NCBI RefSeq assembly: GCF_029223545.1
Contig: NZ_CP097870.1
Location: 930,001 to 994,000 of the forward strand
DNA length: 64,000 nt
Source of the DNA: Thauera sp. GDN1
Lineage (GTDB): Bacteria > Pseudomonadota > Gammaproteobacteria > Burkholderiales > Rhodocyclaceae
Direction of reading: 5' to 3'
Under the pieces are notes generated by a model, which worked only from the letters and a program-made list of their open reading frames with translations, was not told the DNA's origin and made no database searches. The translations under genes and the position numbers were made by a program. Below, piece after piece: positions 7,970-16,618 of this stretch; position 1 is the first letter of the stretch; each line of letters opens with the position of its first letter.

Positions 7970-8593
7970 ATGAGCTGGACGATGTGGCTGGCCTTTCTGG
8001 CCGCGGCGATGGTGATCGCGGTTTCCCCTGGTCCGGGCGCGGTGCTGTCGATGTCCACCGGCCTGCGCTACGGCTATGGCGCCGCGCTGCGCAGCATCGC
8101 CGGGCTGGAGATCGCGCTGCTGCTGCAGCTCGGGGTGGTGGCGCTGGGCCTGGGGGCGCTGCTGGCGACCTCGGAGACGGCGTTCGCGGCGGTGAAGTTC
8201 GCCGGCGCTGCTTACCTGGTGTGGCTGGGCGTGAACAAGTGGCGCGCGCCGCCGGAGCCGATCGGCGAGGGCGACGACGCGATTCGTCCCCATTCCCGCC
8301 GCCAGCTTTACGCCCAGGGCATCCTGGTGAACCTGACCAACCCCAAGGCGATCGTGTTCATCGCCGCCCTTGTGCCGCAGTTCATCGTCCCGGACCGGCC
8401 GCAATTGCCGCAGTTCGCGATCATCGGCGCGACCATGGTCGCCGTCGATACGATGGTGATGTCCTGCTACGCGCTGCTCGCCACGCGCTTCCGTCCCCTG
8501 CTGCGCAATCCGCGCCTGCTGCGCGTGCAGAACCGCGTGTTCGGCGGGCTCTTCGTCGGCGCGGGGGCGATGCTGGCGGTGTCGAGCCGCTGA
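7970..8593 (+). CDS. LysE/RhtB-family amino-acid exporter
   Basis: A 207-residue inner-membrane exporter with six predicted helices. The N-terminal SPGPGAVLSMSTGLRYG motif and the central LVNLTNPKAIVFIAALVPQF motif are diagnostic of the LysE/RhtB superfamily (amino-acid or homoserine/threonine efflux). A good ribosome site (GGAGGAGG) lies just before the ATG at 7970. Downstream TauE partner and this gene form a two-gene exporter unit ended by the hairpin at 8609-8631. Exact substrate unknown. Confidence 0.9.
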   Translation: MSWTMWLAFLAAAMVIAVSPGPGAVLSMSTGLRYGYGAALRSIAGLEIALLLQLGVVALGLGALLATSETAFAAVKFAGAAYLVWLGVNKWRAPPEPIGEGDDAIRPHSRRQLYAQGILVNLTNPKAIVFIAALVPQFIVPDRPQLPQFAIIGATMVAVDTMVMSCYALLATRFRPLLRNPRLLRVQNRVFGGLFVGAGAMLAVSSR

Positions 8594-8608
8594 TCCCGGG
8601 GCCGCGGC

Positions 8609-8631
8609 GGAGCGCCTGGATCAGGCGCTCC
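8609..8631. terminator. Bidirectional hairpin between lysE-type gene and znuA
   Basis: Perfect 10-bp stem GGAGCGCCTG / CAGGCGCTCC with a 3-nt loop, in the 61-base gap between two convergent genes. No T tract, so its strength as an intrinsic terminator is uncertain. Confidence 0.7.
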
Positions 8632-8654
8632 GTGAGCGGGAAGAGGCGTTGTTC

Positions 8655-9611
8655 CTAGCGCGCCGCCCCCGCCCCGAGCAGCGCGTTGCGCAGGGCGTCG
8701 AGGTTGGCTCGCATCATCCGCACATAGCTCGGCGCCGGGCCGGCGGTCGTCGACAGCGCGTCCGAGTACAGCGTGCCGCCGACCTGCGCGCCGCTTTCGC
8801 TGCGGATGCGCTCGATCAGGCGCGGGTCGGCCACGTTCTCGATGAACACCGCCGGCACCTTCTCGGCCTTCAACTGACGGATCAGGCGGGCGACGCCCTG
8901 GGCGGTGGGTTCGGCGTTGTTCGCCACGCCCACCGGGGACAGGAAGCGGATGCCGTAGGCACGGCCGAAATAACCGAAGGCGTCGTGCGAGCTCACCACC
9001 TTGCGGCGCTCGGCGGGCAGGGCGGCGAACGCGGCGCGGATCTCGGCGTCGAGCGCCTTCAGCTCGCCGTCGTAGCGTTCGGCGTTGGCGCGGTAGGTGC
9101 TCGCGCCCTCCGGGTCGGCCTTCGCCAGTGCATCGGCGATGTTGGCGACATAGCGGCGGGTGTTGGCGACGTCCTGCCAGGCGTGGGGGTCGACCGCCTT
9201 GCCGGCGTGGCCATGATCGTGGCCGTGGCCGTCGTCCTCCGCCATCGCCAGCGTGGCGACGCCTGCGCTGGCCACCACCACCGTGCCCTTGTAACCGCCG
9301 GCGCGCGCCAGGCGCACCATCCAGTCGTCGAAGCCGAGCCCGTTGACCACCACCAGCGCGGCGGCGCCGATCTCGCGTGCGTCGGACGGCCGCGGCTGGA
9401 AGGCGTGGGCGTCCTCGTCCGCGCCCACCAGCGTACGGACCTTGACCCGCTCGCCGCCGACCTGTTGCACCAGGTCGCCGAGGATGCTGAAGCTGGTGCT
9501 GACCTCGAGCGCCTGGGCATGGGCGGCGGTCGTCAGCAGCAGGGCGGTGCAGGCGGTGGCGAGCGCGCGCAGGCTGCGGCGCAGGATGGGGGCGTGGCGT
9601 GTCGTCGTCAT
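8655..9611 (-). CDS. znuA: Zinc ABC transporter, periplasmic substrate-binding protein ZnuA
   Basis: Cluster A-I metal-binding protein of 318 residues. Signal peptide 1-32 (AHA cut). Metal ligands of the family are visible: H69 (DEDAHAFQ), H143 (DPHAW), a His in VSSHDAFGYF near 207 and an acidic residue in TLYSD near 282. A His/Asp-rich loop at 126-136 (DDGHGHDHGH) before the second ligand marks zinc rather than manganese specificity. Start at 9611 (MTTTRHAP) precedes the signal peptide. Last gene of the zur-znuCBA operon, 64 bases after znuB. Confidence 0.93.
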   Translation of the reverse strand: MTTTRHAPILRRSLRALATACTALLLTTAAHAQALEVSTSFSILGDLVQQVGGERVKVRTLVGADEDAHAFQPRPSDAREIGAAALVVVNGLGFDDWMVRLARAGGYKGTVVVASAGVATLAMAEDDGHGHDHGHAGKAVDPHAWQDVANTRRYVANIADALAKADPEGASTYRANAERYDGELKALDAEIRAAFAALPAERRKVVSSHDAFGYFGRAYGIRFLSPVGVANNAEPTAQGVARLIRQLKAEKVPAVFIENVADPRLIERIRSESGAQVGGTLYSDALSTTAGPAPSYVRMMRANLDALRNALLGAGAAR

Positions 9612-9675
9612 CGGCTTTGAAGGGACTGGAGTGGGAACAGGCGGGCGGCTGCCGCGGTTGATGTGTCCAGGCTGC

Positions 9676-10542
9676 TCAGGACTCGAGATGCCGACGTACC
9701 GGCAGCCGGCCGGCAAGCAGGCCGCCGGGCGCGGCCAGCAGGGACACGAAATACACCACGCCGCAGACCAGCACGATCGCGGGTCCGGCGGGCACGTCGG
9801 CGTGGAAGGACAGCAGCAGGCCGCTGGCGCCGCTGCCGAAGGCGAACAGCACCGCGAGCAGCAGCAGCATCGGCAGGCCCTTCGCCCACAGGCGGGCAGC
9901 GGCCGAGGGCAGGATCATGATGCCCACCGCCATCAGCGTGCCCAGGGCGTGGAAGCCGCTCACCAGGTTGATCACCACCAGCATCAGGAAGCCGTAGTGC
10001 GCAACCGGCGACCAGCGGCTCACCCCGCGCAGGAAGGCGGGGTCGAAGCATTCCATCACCAGCGGGCGGAGCAGCAGCGCCAGGCACACCAGGGTGACGC
10101 TGGCGATGCTGGCGATCAGCAGCAGCGAGGCGTCGTCGAGCGCCAGCACCGAGCCGAACAGCACGTGCAGCAGATCGAGATTCTTGCCGCGCAGCGACAC
10201 GATCATCACCCCGGCGGCGAGCGACAGCAGGTAGAAGGCTGCCAGGCTGGCGTCCTCCTTGAGCACCGAGGCGCGGGTGACCACGCCGGCCGCCAGCACC
10301 ACCACCAGGCCGGCGACGATGCCGCCGACCGTCATCGCGCCCAGCGACAGGCCGAAGGCGAGGTAGCCGAGCGCGGCGCCGGGCAGGATGGCGTGGCTCA
10401 TCGCGTCGCCCATCAGGCTCATGCGGCGCAGCAGCAGGAACACGCCCACCGGGGTGGCGCCGAGCGCCAGCGCCAGGCAGCCGGCGAGCGCGCGGCGCAT
10501 GAAGGCGAACTCGGTGAAGGGGGAGATCAGGAAGTCGGTCAC
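9676..10542 (-). CDS. znuB: Zinc ABC transporter permease ZnuB
   Basis: A 288-residue ABC-3 family permease with about eight transmembrane helices. Family landmarks include LLLRRMSLMGDAMSHAILPG at 37-56, with the conserved D and H after the first helices, and FHALGTLMAVGIMILPSAAA around 195-215. It partners ZnuC (ATPase) and ZnuA (binding protein) to import Zn2+ across the inner membrane. It lies 51 bases after znuC. Confidence 0.93.
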   Translation of the reverse strand: MTDFLISPFTEFAFMRRALAGCLALALGATPVGVFLLLRRMSLMGDAMSHAILPGAALGYLAFGLSLGAMTVGGIVAGLVVVLAAGVVTRASVLKEDASLAAFYLLSLAAGVMIVSLRGKNLDLLHVLFGSVLALDDASLLLIASIASVTLVCLALLLRPLVMECFDPAFLRGVSRWSPVAHYGFLMLVVINLVSGFHALGTLMAVGIMILPSAAARLWAKGLPMLLLLAVLFAFGSGASGLLLSFHADVPAGPAIVLVCGVVYFVSLLAAPGGLLAGRLPVRRHLES

Positions 10543-10593
10543 GTGGGGCAGGGGGCGTTCGCATCGGGAGCAAGGGCTCCGGCATGCGGCGGG

Positions 10594-11511
10594 TCAGTGA
10601 GGGTGATGGTTCCTGCCGGGCGCAGGGGTGTAGGGGTGCCGAGTCGCGGCAGGCCGCGAATCGACGGCCGGATGAACGTGATCGGATGCGCCACCGCCGG
10701 GGTGTGCATGGGGGGCGGCGACGCCTTCCTGCGCATGGTCTGCGAGTTCCACCGCCGGCAGGGCCTCGATGTGGCATTCGTGGGCGTGCTCGTCGAAGGC
10801 CTCGGACAGGCGGCGCGCGCGCGCCAGAAGCTCCGGCGTCAGCACCTCGGCGGTGGGGCCGAAGGCCACCGGTTCGCGTGACAGCAGCAGCGCGGTCGGG
10901 AAATGGCGGCGTACCTGCTCGAGGTCGTGCACCACGGTGAGGATGGTGCGCCCCTCCGCGTGCCAGGCCAGGATCAGGCGCACCAGGTCCTCGACCGTGC
11001 GGCTGTCGATGGCGGCGAAGGGTTCGTCGAGCAGGATCAGCGGCGCATCCTGCAGCATCAGGCGGGCGAAGCGCGCGCGCTGCAGCTGGCCGCCCGACAG
11101 CGAGCCGATCGGCCGCGATTCGAAGCCGGCCAGGCCAACCGCCTCGAGCACCGCACGCACCCGTCGGCGCTGGTCGTGCGACAAGCCGCCGAAGGCGCCG
11201 ATCTCGTGCCACAGCCCCATCGCCACCACGTCGAACACCGACACCGGAAAGCTGTGGTCGATCTCGCCGCGCTGCGGCATGTAGGCCAGGCCGCCGGGCG
11301 GTAGCGCGGGCAGCACGATGCGCCCGCCGATCGGGCGCAGCTCGCCGGCGAGGCCCTTCAGCAGCGTGGACTTGCCCGCGCCGTTGGGACCGACCACCGC
11401 CACCAGCGCGCCGGCCGGGATTTCGGCGGAAAGATGGTGCACCGCCGGGTGGCGGTCGTAGCCCAGGGTGAGGTTGTCGAGGTGGATCATGGGCAGGACG
11501 GCGTCGTGCAT
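10594..11511 (-). CDS. znuC: Zinc ABC transporter ATP-binding protein ZnuC with a His-rich C-terminal tail
   Basis: ABC ATPase of 305 residues when started at ATG 11511, which lies one base after the stop of the upstream small gene; an internal ATG at 11490 gives 298. Walker A GPNGAGKST (41-49), Q loop MPQRGEID, signature LSGGQLQRAR, Walker B LILLDEP and H loop VVHDLEQ are all intact. After the ATPase core, roughly residues 245-305 form a low-complexity tail with more than a dozen histidines (EHAHECHIE, HAHPGG, DHVHP, NHHPH). This is unusual for ZnuC and suggests zinc binding or sensing at the cytoplasmic face (inference). Confidence 0.92.
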   Translation of the reverse strand: MHDAVLPMIHLDNLTLGYDRHPAVHHLSAEIPAGALVAVVGPNGAGKSTLLKGLAGELRPIGGRIVLPALPPGGLAYMPQRGEIDHSFPVSVFDVVAMGLWHEIGAFGGLSHDQRRRVRAVLEAVGLAGFESRPIGSLSGGQLQRARFARLMLQDAPLILLDEPFAAIDSRTVEDLVRLILAWHAEGRTILTVVHDLEQVRRHFPTALLLSREPVAFGPTAEVLTPELLARARRLSEAFDEHAHECHIEALPAVELADHAQEGVAAPHAHPGGGASDHVHPAVDSRPAATRHPYTPAPGRNHHPH

Positions 11512-11512
11512 G

Positions 11513-11749
11513 TCAGCGCAGCGCCCACAGCACGGTGGTCCACAGCAGCGCGAGCGCACCCGCGACCAAGGCCAGGCGGGCGGCGAGGCCGGCGCTGAGC
11601 AGGCTGCGTGCCGGGAAGGGGCGCAGGCCGTGGTTGCGATGCGCCTCGTCGCGCCCGCGACGCGGACCGGCCGCGCGGTACGCGGGCAGCGGCAGGGACT
11701 GGCCGACCGCGGACGTCGCGCGCCGCGGCGGGCGTTCGTGAGTGTTCAT
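11513..11749 (-). CDS. Small single-pass membrane protein between zur and znuC, unknown function
   Basis: A 78-residue frame whose ATG overlaps the zur stop (ATGA at 11746-11749) and whose stop is one base before the znuC start. That spacing on both sides is strong evidence that it is translated. Residues 1-50 are polar and Arg-rich (PPRR, GPRRGRDEAHRNH); residues 52-75 form one hydrophobic helix (LSAGLAARLALVAGALALLW). I do not recognise a family. Position suggests a role in zinc import or its control. The alternative is a non-functional filler frame, which the double coupling makes less likely. Confidence 0.6.
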   Translation of the reverse strand: MNTHERPPRRATSAVGQSLPLPAYRAAGPRRGRDEAHRNHGLRPFPARSLLSAGLAARLALVAGALALLWTTVLWALR

Positions 11750-12207
11750 CGCGCGCCGTCCTTGATGCGCTGGAGGCCGCAGTCGGCGCAGGCGCCGTGC
11801 AGCACCAGTTCCGCGCGATCGAACTCGAAGCCGGCGGGCAGCGCCGGGCTGGGCGCGGCGGGAACGTCTTCCAGGCACACGATCTGGCCGCAGCGGTCGC
11901 AATGGAAGTGCGCGTGGCGGTGCGTGTCCTCGCGCCGGATCTCGAAGCGCCAGGCGCGCTCGCCACCGGCGATGCGCTGGGCGATGCCCTGCTCGACCAG
12001 CCATTCCAGCGCGCGGTACAGGGTGACGCGGTCGTGGACGATGCCGGCGGCGTCGAGCGCGGCGCCGATCTCGTCGTGCGACAGCGGGTGCGCCGAGCGC
12101 TGCAGGGTCTCGATCACCGCGATCCGCGTACGGGTGACCCGGCCGCCGTGGGCGACGATCAGCTCGCGCGCGCTCGCCGCGACCGGATGGGAGTGGGCGC
12201 TGCTCAT
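11746..12207 (-). CDS. zur: Fur-family zinc uptake regulator Zur
   Basis: A 153-residue Fur-family repressor: winged helix at 10-85 (recognition region HDRVTLYRALEWLVEQG), dimerisation and metal-binding domain after it. The structural zinc site is the pair C103-x2-C106 and C140-x2-C143. The sensory site lies in the His-rich HRHAHFHC stretch (97-103). When zinc-bound, it would repress the downstream znuCBA genes. First gene of the operon. An operator-like palindrome overlapping a TACAAT -10 element lies 19-42 bases upstream of the start, consistent with autoregulation. Confidence 0.92.
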   Translation of the reverse strand: MSSAHSHPVAASARELIVAHGGRVTRTRIAVIETLQRSAHPLSHDEIGAALDAAGIVHDRVTLYRALEWLVEQGIAQRIAGGERAWRFEIRREDTHRHAHFHCDRCGQIVCLEDVPAAPSPALPAGFEFDRAELVLHGACADCGLQRIKDGAR

Positions 12208-12225
12208 CGGCAGGTCTCGTTAGAG

Positions 12226-12249
12226 TGCATTGATGCAACATTGTAGCAT
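12226..12249 (-). promoter_or_regulatory. Candidate Zur operator and -10 region of the zur-znu operon
   Basis: On the minus strand ATGCTACAATGTTGCAT (12249-12233) is a 17-base palindrome with one mismatched pair, overlapping a second perfect palindrome TGCATTGATGCA (12226-12237). The TACAAT hexamer (12245-12240) inside it is a good sigma70 -10 element for zur. No clear -35 is visible. An operator covering the -10 of a Fur-family gene is the expected autoregulatory arrangement. Confidence 0.55.
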
Positions 12250-12372
12250 TAGAGGGCGTGCGTTGCGGTAGTACGCCCTACGCCAATCTTGCGGCGACGG
12301 TGACATATTGACGTGACCGTCAGGGCGACCTCCCCGGATAATGGAAAAAATCGGCAACCGGGGTGAAGGGTC

Positions 12373-14571
12373 GTGAGTGAAGCGGACGTAGCGGAGTTGC
12401 ATGTCAGCCGTGCGGGAGCGCCGCGGCGGGAGGGCGCGCGTGCCGCCCCGGCGCAGGCTCGCCAGGATCTGGTCGATTGCCTGCAGCTGGTGGCGCGCGC
12501 ACACGGCATCGCCACCACCCGCGACGCCCTGCTTGCCGGTCTGCCGGTGGGCGCCGAGGGCCTGTCGCCCTCGCTCTTCGAGCGCGCCGCGCGTCGCGCC
12601 GGGATGGCGAGCAACATCGTCCGCCGCCCGCTCGAGGCGCTCAACACCGCGCTGTTTCCGGCCATCGTGCTGCTCGATCAGGATCACGCCTGCGTGCTCG
12701 CCGGCTGGAGCGCGGATGGCACCCGCGCGCGGGTGATCTTCCCCGAGCTCGGCGAGGCCGAACTCGAGCTGCCACGTGCCGAGCTCGCCGCGCGCTACAG
12801 CGGACGGACGATCTACGTTCGCCCGCAGGTGCGCTTCGATGCGCGCGCGCCCGAGGTCCACGCCTTGCGCGAACGCCACTGGTTCTGGGGGCGGATCGCC
12901 GAGAACCGTGCGCTCTATCGCGACGTGCTGCTCGCCGCCCTGCTGGTGAACCTGTTCGCGATCGCGATGCCGCTCTTCGTCATGAACGTGTACGACCGCG
13001 TGGTGCCGAACAATGCGGTCGAGACGCTGTGGGTGCTGGCGCTCGGCGTCGGGATCGTGCTGGTGGGCGAGCTCGTGCTGCGCACCCTGCGCGGCTACTT
13101 CGTCGATCTCGCCGGCAGTCGCGCCGACGTGCGCATCTCCGCGCACATCATGGAGCGGGTGCTCGGCATGCGCATGGAGGAGCGTCCGCCCTCGGCCGGA
13201 TCCTTCGCTGCCAACCTGCGCGCCTTCGAGTCGGTGCGCGACTTCATCGGCTCGGCGACGGTGGTCGCCTTCGTAGATCTGCCGTTCGCGCTGCTGTTCC
13301 TGGTCGTGATCGGCTGGATCGCCTGGCCGCTGGTGATCCCCTTCGTGCTCGGCGTGGCCGTCCTCCTGCTCTATGCGATCGGCGTGCAGGGGCGGATGCA
13401 CGCGCTGGCCGAGACAACCTATCGTGCCGGCGCGCAGCGCAACGCCACCCTGGTCGAGGGCCTGGTGGGGCTGGAGACGCTGAAGGCGATCGGCGCCGAG
13501 GCGCCGATGCAGCGCAAGTGGGAGAAGAGCGCCGCGCTGCTGTCGCGCGTCACCGCCCAGCTGCGCCTGCTGGCGGCGAGCGCGAGCCATGCCTCGGCCT
13601 TCGCGCAGCAGGTGGTGGGCGTCGCGATCATCGTGCTCGGGGTGTATCTGATCGGCCAGGGCGAGCTGTCGATGGGTGGCCTGATCGCCTGCTACATGCT
13701 GTCCTCGCGCGCGATGGCGCCGGTCGGCCAGGTGACCGGCCTGCTCACCCAGTATCACAACGCCTCGACCGCGCTCGCTTCGCTCGAGCAGGTGATGTCG
13801 CGCGAGGTCGAGCGCCCGGACGGCAAGGCCTTCATCAGCCGCGGCAGCCTAGCCGGCGACATCGAGTTCCGCGACGTCAGCTTCACCTATCCCGGCCAGC
13901 AGGTCGAGGCGCTGAAGAACGTGTCGCTGCGCATCCGCGCCGGAGAGCGCGTCGGCATCCTCGGTCGCGTCGGCTCGGGCAAGAGCACGCTCGAGAAGCT
14001 CATCCTCGGTCTCTACCGGCCGAGCTCGGGGGCGGTGCTGATCGACGGCATCGATCAGCGCCAGCTCGATCCGGCCGAGCTGCGCCGCCACATCGGCTAC
14101 GTCGCCCAGGACGTGACCCTGTTCTACGGCAGCCTGCGCGACAACATCACGATCGCCGCGCCGCTCGCCGACGACGCCGACGTGCTGCATGCGGCGACGC
14201 TCGCCGGGCTCGCCGAGTTCGTCAATACCCATCCGCAAGGCTTCGACATGCTGGTGGGCGAGCGTGGGGACTCGCTGTCCGGCGGGCAGCGTCAAGGCGT
14301 CGCGCTGGCGCGGGCGATGATCAACGATCCGCCGATCCTGCTCCTCGACGAGCCCACCGCGGCGATGGACCACTCGAGCGAGGAAGAGCTAAAGCGCCGC
14401 CTGGCCGAGTTCGCGCGCGGCAAGACCATGATCGTGGTCACCCATCGCACCTCGCTGCTGGATCTGGTCGATCGCATCGTCGTCGTCGACGGCGGGCGCA
14501 TCGTCGCCGACGGCCCGAAGGCCAAGGTGGTCGAGGCCCTGCGCCAGGGCCGGATCGGGAGGGCGGCATGA
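12373..14571 (+). CDS. lapB: Type I secretion ABC transporter with inactive C39-like domain, LapB-type
   Basis: Inner-membrane ABC exporter of 732 residues for a large RTX-type adhesin. Order: C39-like domain (about 28-150), six-helix transmembrane domain (about 175-440), ATPase (about 490-725) with Walker A GRVGSGKST near 535, signature LSGGQRQG and Walker B ILLLDEP. The position of the catalytic cysteine of true C39 peptidases appears to be Asp (QDLVDCLQLVARAHG), while a His is kept in DQDHACVL. This is the non-cleaving C39-like form used by RTX exporters. GTG/ATG alternatives exist nearby; the frame opens with a GTG at 12373. It overlaps the next gene by ATGA. Confidence 0.93.
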   Translation: MSEADVAELHVSRAGAPRREGARAAPAQARQDLVDCLQLVARAHGIATTRDALLAGLPVGAEGLSPSLFERAARRAGMASNIVRRPLEALNTALFPAIVLLDQDHACVLAGWSADGTRARVIFPELGEAELELPRAELAARYSGRTIYVRPQVRFDARAPEVHALRERHWFWGRIAENRALYRDVLLAALLVNLFAIAMPLFVMNVYDRVVPNNAVETLWVLALGVGIVLVGELVLRTLRGYFVDLAGSRADVRISAHIMERVLGMRMEERPPSAGSFAANLRAFESVRDFIGSATVVAFVDLPFALLFLVVIGWIAWPLVIPFVLGVAVLLLYAIGVQGRMHALAETTYRAGAQRNATLVEGLVGLETLKAIGAEAPMQRKWEKSAALLSRVTAQLRLLAASASHASAFAQQVVGVAIIVLGVYLIGQGELSMGGLIACYMLSSRAMAPVGQVTGLLTQYHNASTALASLEQVMSREVERPDGKAFISRGSLAGDIEFRDVSFTYPGQQVEALKNVSLRIRAGERVGILGRVGSGKSTLEKLILGLYRPSSGAVLIDGIDQRQLDPAELRRHIGYVAQDVTLFYGSLRDNITIAAPLADDADVLHAATLAGLAEFVNTHPQGFDMLVGERGDSLSGGQRQGVALARAMINDPPILLLDEPTAAMDHSSEEELKRRLAEFARGKTMIVVTHRTSLLDLVDRIVVVDGGRIVADGPKAKVVEALRQGRIGRAA

Positions 14572-15986
14572 AGGACAGTGCCGACCGCAAGCTGTTCGAT
14601 GGCATCGGCGGCATGATCGGCCGCAGCGAGGGCGCCGGCGAAGCCGTGTTCGGCGCGCCGCTGAAGCGGCTGGCACGCGGCGCGGAGCAGGAGAGCCTCG
14701 ACTGGGCGGGCGATGCCGACTGGGCACGCCTGGAACAGGAGCCGCTGCGCGCGCGGATGCTGCTGCGCGTGGGTTTCGTCGTGCTGCTGGTGCTGCTGAT
14801 GTGGGCGGCGTTCGCCGAGGTCGACGAGGTCAGCCGCGGCGAGGCGAAGGTGATCCCGTCCAGCCAGGTGCAGATCATCCAGTCTGTCGATGGCGGCGTG
14901 GTCGAGGAGATCGCGGTGCGCGAGGGCCAGATCGTCGAGGCCGGGCAGCTGCTGCTGCGCATCGACCCCACCCGCTTCGCCGCCTCGCTCGCGGAGAACC
15001 GCGCCGAGTTCCTCGCCCTGGAAGCCAAGCGCGCGCGGCTCGCAGCGCTCACCGAAGGCAGCCCCTTCGTCGTGCCCGCCGAACTGCAGGCGCAGGCTCC
15101 GGACATCGTCGCCCACGAGCGCCGGCTGTACGAATCGAGCCGTGCCGGGATGAGCGCCCAGCTCTCGATCGCGCACGAGCAGCTCGCGCAGCGCAGGCAG
15201 GAACTCAACGAGGTGCTGGCACGCAGGGAACAGGCCGGGCGGGCTTACGAGCTGGCCCAGCAGGAACTGCAGGTGACGCGCCCGCTGCTCGCTTCCGGGG
15301 CCGTGTCCGAGGTCGACCTGCTGCGCCTGCAGCGCGACGTCGCCCGCCTGCGCGGCGACCGCGACCAGTCCTCGGCGCAGATCTCGCGCATCCAGGCGGC
15401 GATCGCCGAGGCCGAGCGCAAGATCCAGGAGGTGGAGCTGAACGTGCGCAACCAGTTGCGCGGCGAACTCTCCGACACCATGGCGCGGCTGTCCAGCCTG
15501 AGCGCCGGCAGCGGCGCGCTGAAGGACAAGGTCAAGCACGCCGAGATCCGCGCGCCGATGCGTGGCACGGTCAAGCGCCTGCTGGTCAATACCGTGGGCG
15601 GGGTGGTGATGCCGGGCAAGGAAGTGGTCGAGGTGGTGCCGCTCGACGAGGCGCTGATCCTCGAGGCGCGCATCAAGCCGGCCGACATCGCCTTCCTGCG
15701 CCCCGGGCAGGAGGCGCTGGTGAAGTTCACCGCCTACGACTTCGCGGTCTACGGCGGGCTCGAGGCGGTCGTGGACAACATCGGCGCCGACACCGTGGTC
15801 GATGACAAGGACAATGCCTTCTACGTGGTGCGGGTGCGCACGCTGGAGACCAGCCTCGGCGAGAACCTGCCCATCATTCCGGGCATGGTGGCCCAGGTGG
15901 ACGTACTCACCGGCAAGAAGAGCATCCTTTCCTACCTGCTGAAGCCCGTGCTGCGGGCGAAGGCGAACGCGCTTTCCGAACGATGA
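14568..15986 (+). CDS. lapC: HlyD-family membrane fusion protein, LapC-type
   Basis: Periplasmic adaptor of type I secretion, 472 residues. Cytoplasmic N-terminus of about 62 residues, one transmembrane helix at 64-82 (VGFVVLLVLLMWAAFAEVD), lipoyl-like half VQIIQSVDGGVVEEI, a long coiled-coil hairpin at about 145-330, then second lipoyl half and beta-barrel (IRAPMRGTVKRL, NTVGGVVMPGKEVVEVVP). It links the LapB-type ABC exporter to the outer-membrane LapE-type protein encoded 4 kb downstream. Start and stop each overlap neighbours by ATGA, so lapB-lapC-regulator form a coupled operon. Confidence 0.93.
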   Translation: MKDSADRKLFDGIGGMIGRSEGAGEAVFGAPLKRLARGAEQESLDWAGDADWARLEQEPLRARMLLRVGFVVLLVLLMWAAFAEVDEVSRGEAKVIPSSQVQIIQSVDGGVVEEIAVREGQIVEAGQLLLRIDPTRFAASLAENRAEFLALEAKRARLAALTEGSPFVVPAELQAQAPDIVAHERRLYESSRAGMSAQLSIAHEQLAQRRQELNEVLARREQAGRAYELAQQELQVTRPLLASGAVSEVDLLRLQRDVARLRGDRDQSSAQISRIQAAIAEAERKIQEVELNVRNQLRGELSDTMARLSSLSAGSGALKDKVKHAEIRAPMRGTVKRLLVNTVGGVVMPGKEVVEVVPLDEALILEARIKPADIAFLRPGQEALVKFTAYDFAVYGGLEAVVDNIGADTVVDDKDNAFYVVRVRTLETSLGENLPIIPGMVAQVDVLTGKKSILSYLLKPVLRAKANALSER

Positions 15987-16618
15987 TGCGACATTTCTTC
16001 CTGACCCAGGCCGGCGTTGCGCCCTCCGCGCGCTGGTGCGAGGCTTTTCCGGAGGGCGAGCCGGCTACGCTGACGGAAATCCTGGACAAGGCGGGCGGGG
16101 GCGATCTGGTCTGGATGTCCTCCCGGCTCGAGGACTGGGCCGTCGTCCTTGCCCGTGTGGCGGACAGCCTGCCGGACTGTCCGGTGGTGCTGCTCTCGCT
16201 GCGGCCGGACGACGAGGAAGGGCTGCGCGCGCTCGATGCCGGGGCGCGCGGCTACTGCCACGAGATGGCGGCGATGGCGCTGCTGCGCGAGGTCGCGCTG
16301 GTGGTCGCGCATCAGGGGCTGTGGGTCGGGCCGGCGCTGCTGTCGCGCTTCCTCGGCGCCGTCCGCAGCCACCTGCCGTTCCAGGTCGACGCCGCGATCG
16401 AGCTGCCGGCGGTGCTGTCGGTGCGGGAGCTCGAAGTGGCGCGTGCGGTCAGCGAGGGGCTGACCAACAAGGAGGTGGCCGCGCGCCTCGGCATCACCGA
16501 GCGCACGGTCAAGGCCCACCTCGGCGCAGTGTTCGAGAAGCTCGGCGTGCGCGATCGCCTGCAACTGGTGCTGCGCCTGGCCGGCCGCGTTGGCGCCGAG
16601 GCGGTGGACCAGCCATGA
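15983..16618 (+). CDS. LuxR/NarL-type regulator with a degenerate receiver domain
   Basis: A 211-residue protein with a receiver-like N-terminus and a clear C-terminal LuxR helix-turn-helix (LSVRELEVARAVSEGLTNKE, about 142-161, then ERTVKAHLGAVFEKLGV). The receiver lacks its chemistry: the phosphoacceptor position after DLVWM is S46, and the conserved lysine position (GYCHE) is E94. It therefore should not be controlled by ordinary phosphotransfer. Its ATG overlaps the lapC stop and its stop overlaps the next ATG, so it is made together with the adhesin exporter. Likely a transcriptional regulator of adhesin or exporter genes (inference). Confidence 0.85.
   Translation: MMRHFFLTQAGVAPSARWCEAFPEGEPATLTEILDKAGGGDLVWMSSRLEDWAVVLARVADSLPDCPVVLLSLRPDDEEGLRALDAGARGYCHEMAAMALLREVALVVAHQGLWVGPALLSRFLGAVRSHLPFQVDAAIELPAVLSVRELEVARAVSEGLTNKEVAARLGITERTVKAHLGAVFEKLGVRDRLQLVLRLAGRVGAEAVDQP

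Noticed and set aside
12373..14571. Active C39 bacteriocin-processing exporter
   Set aside because: The catalytic cysteine position is Asp, and the HlyD/TolC/LapDG context is that of RTX adhesin export.
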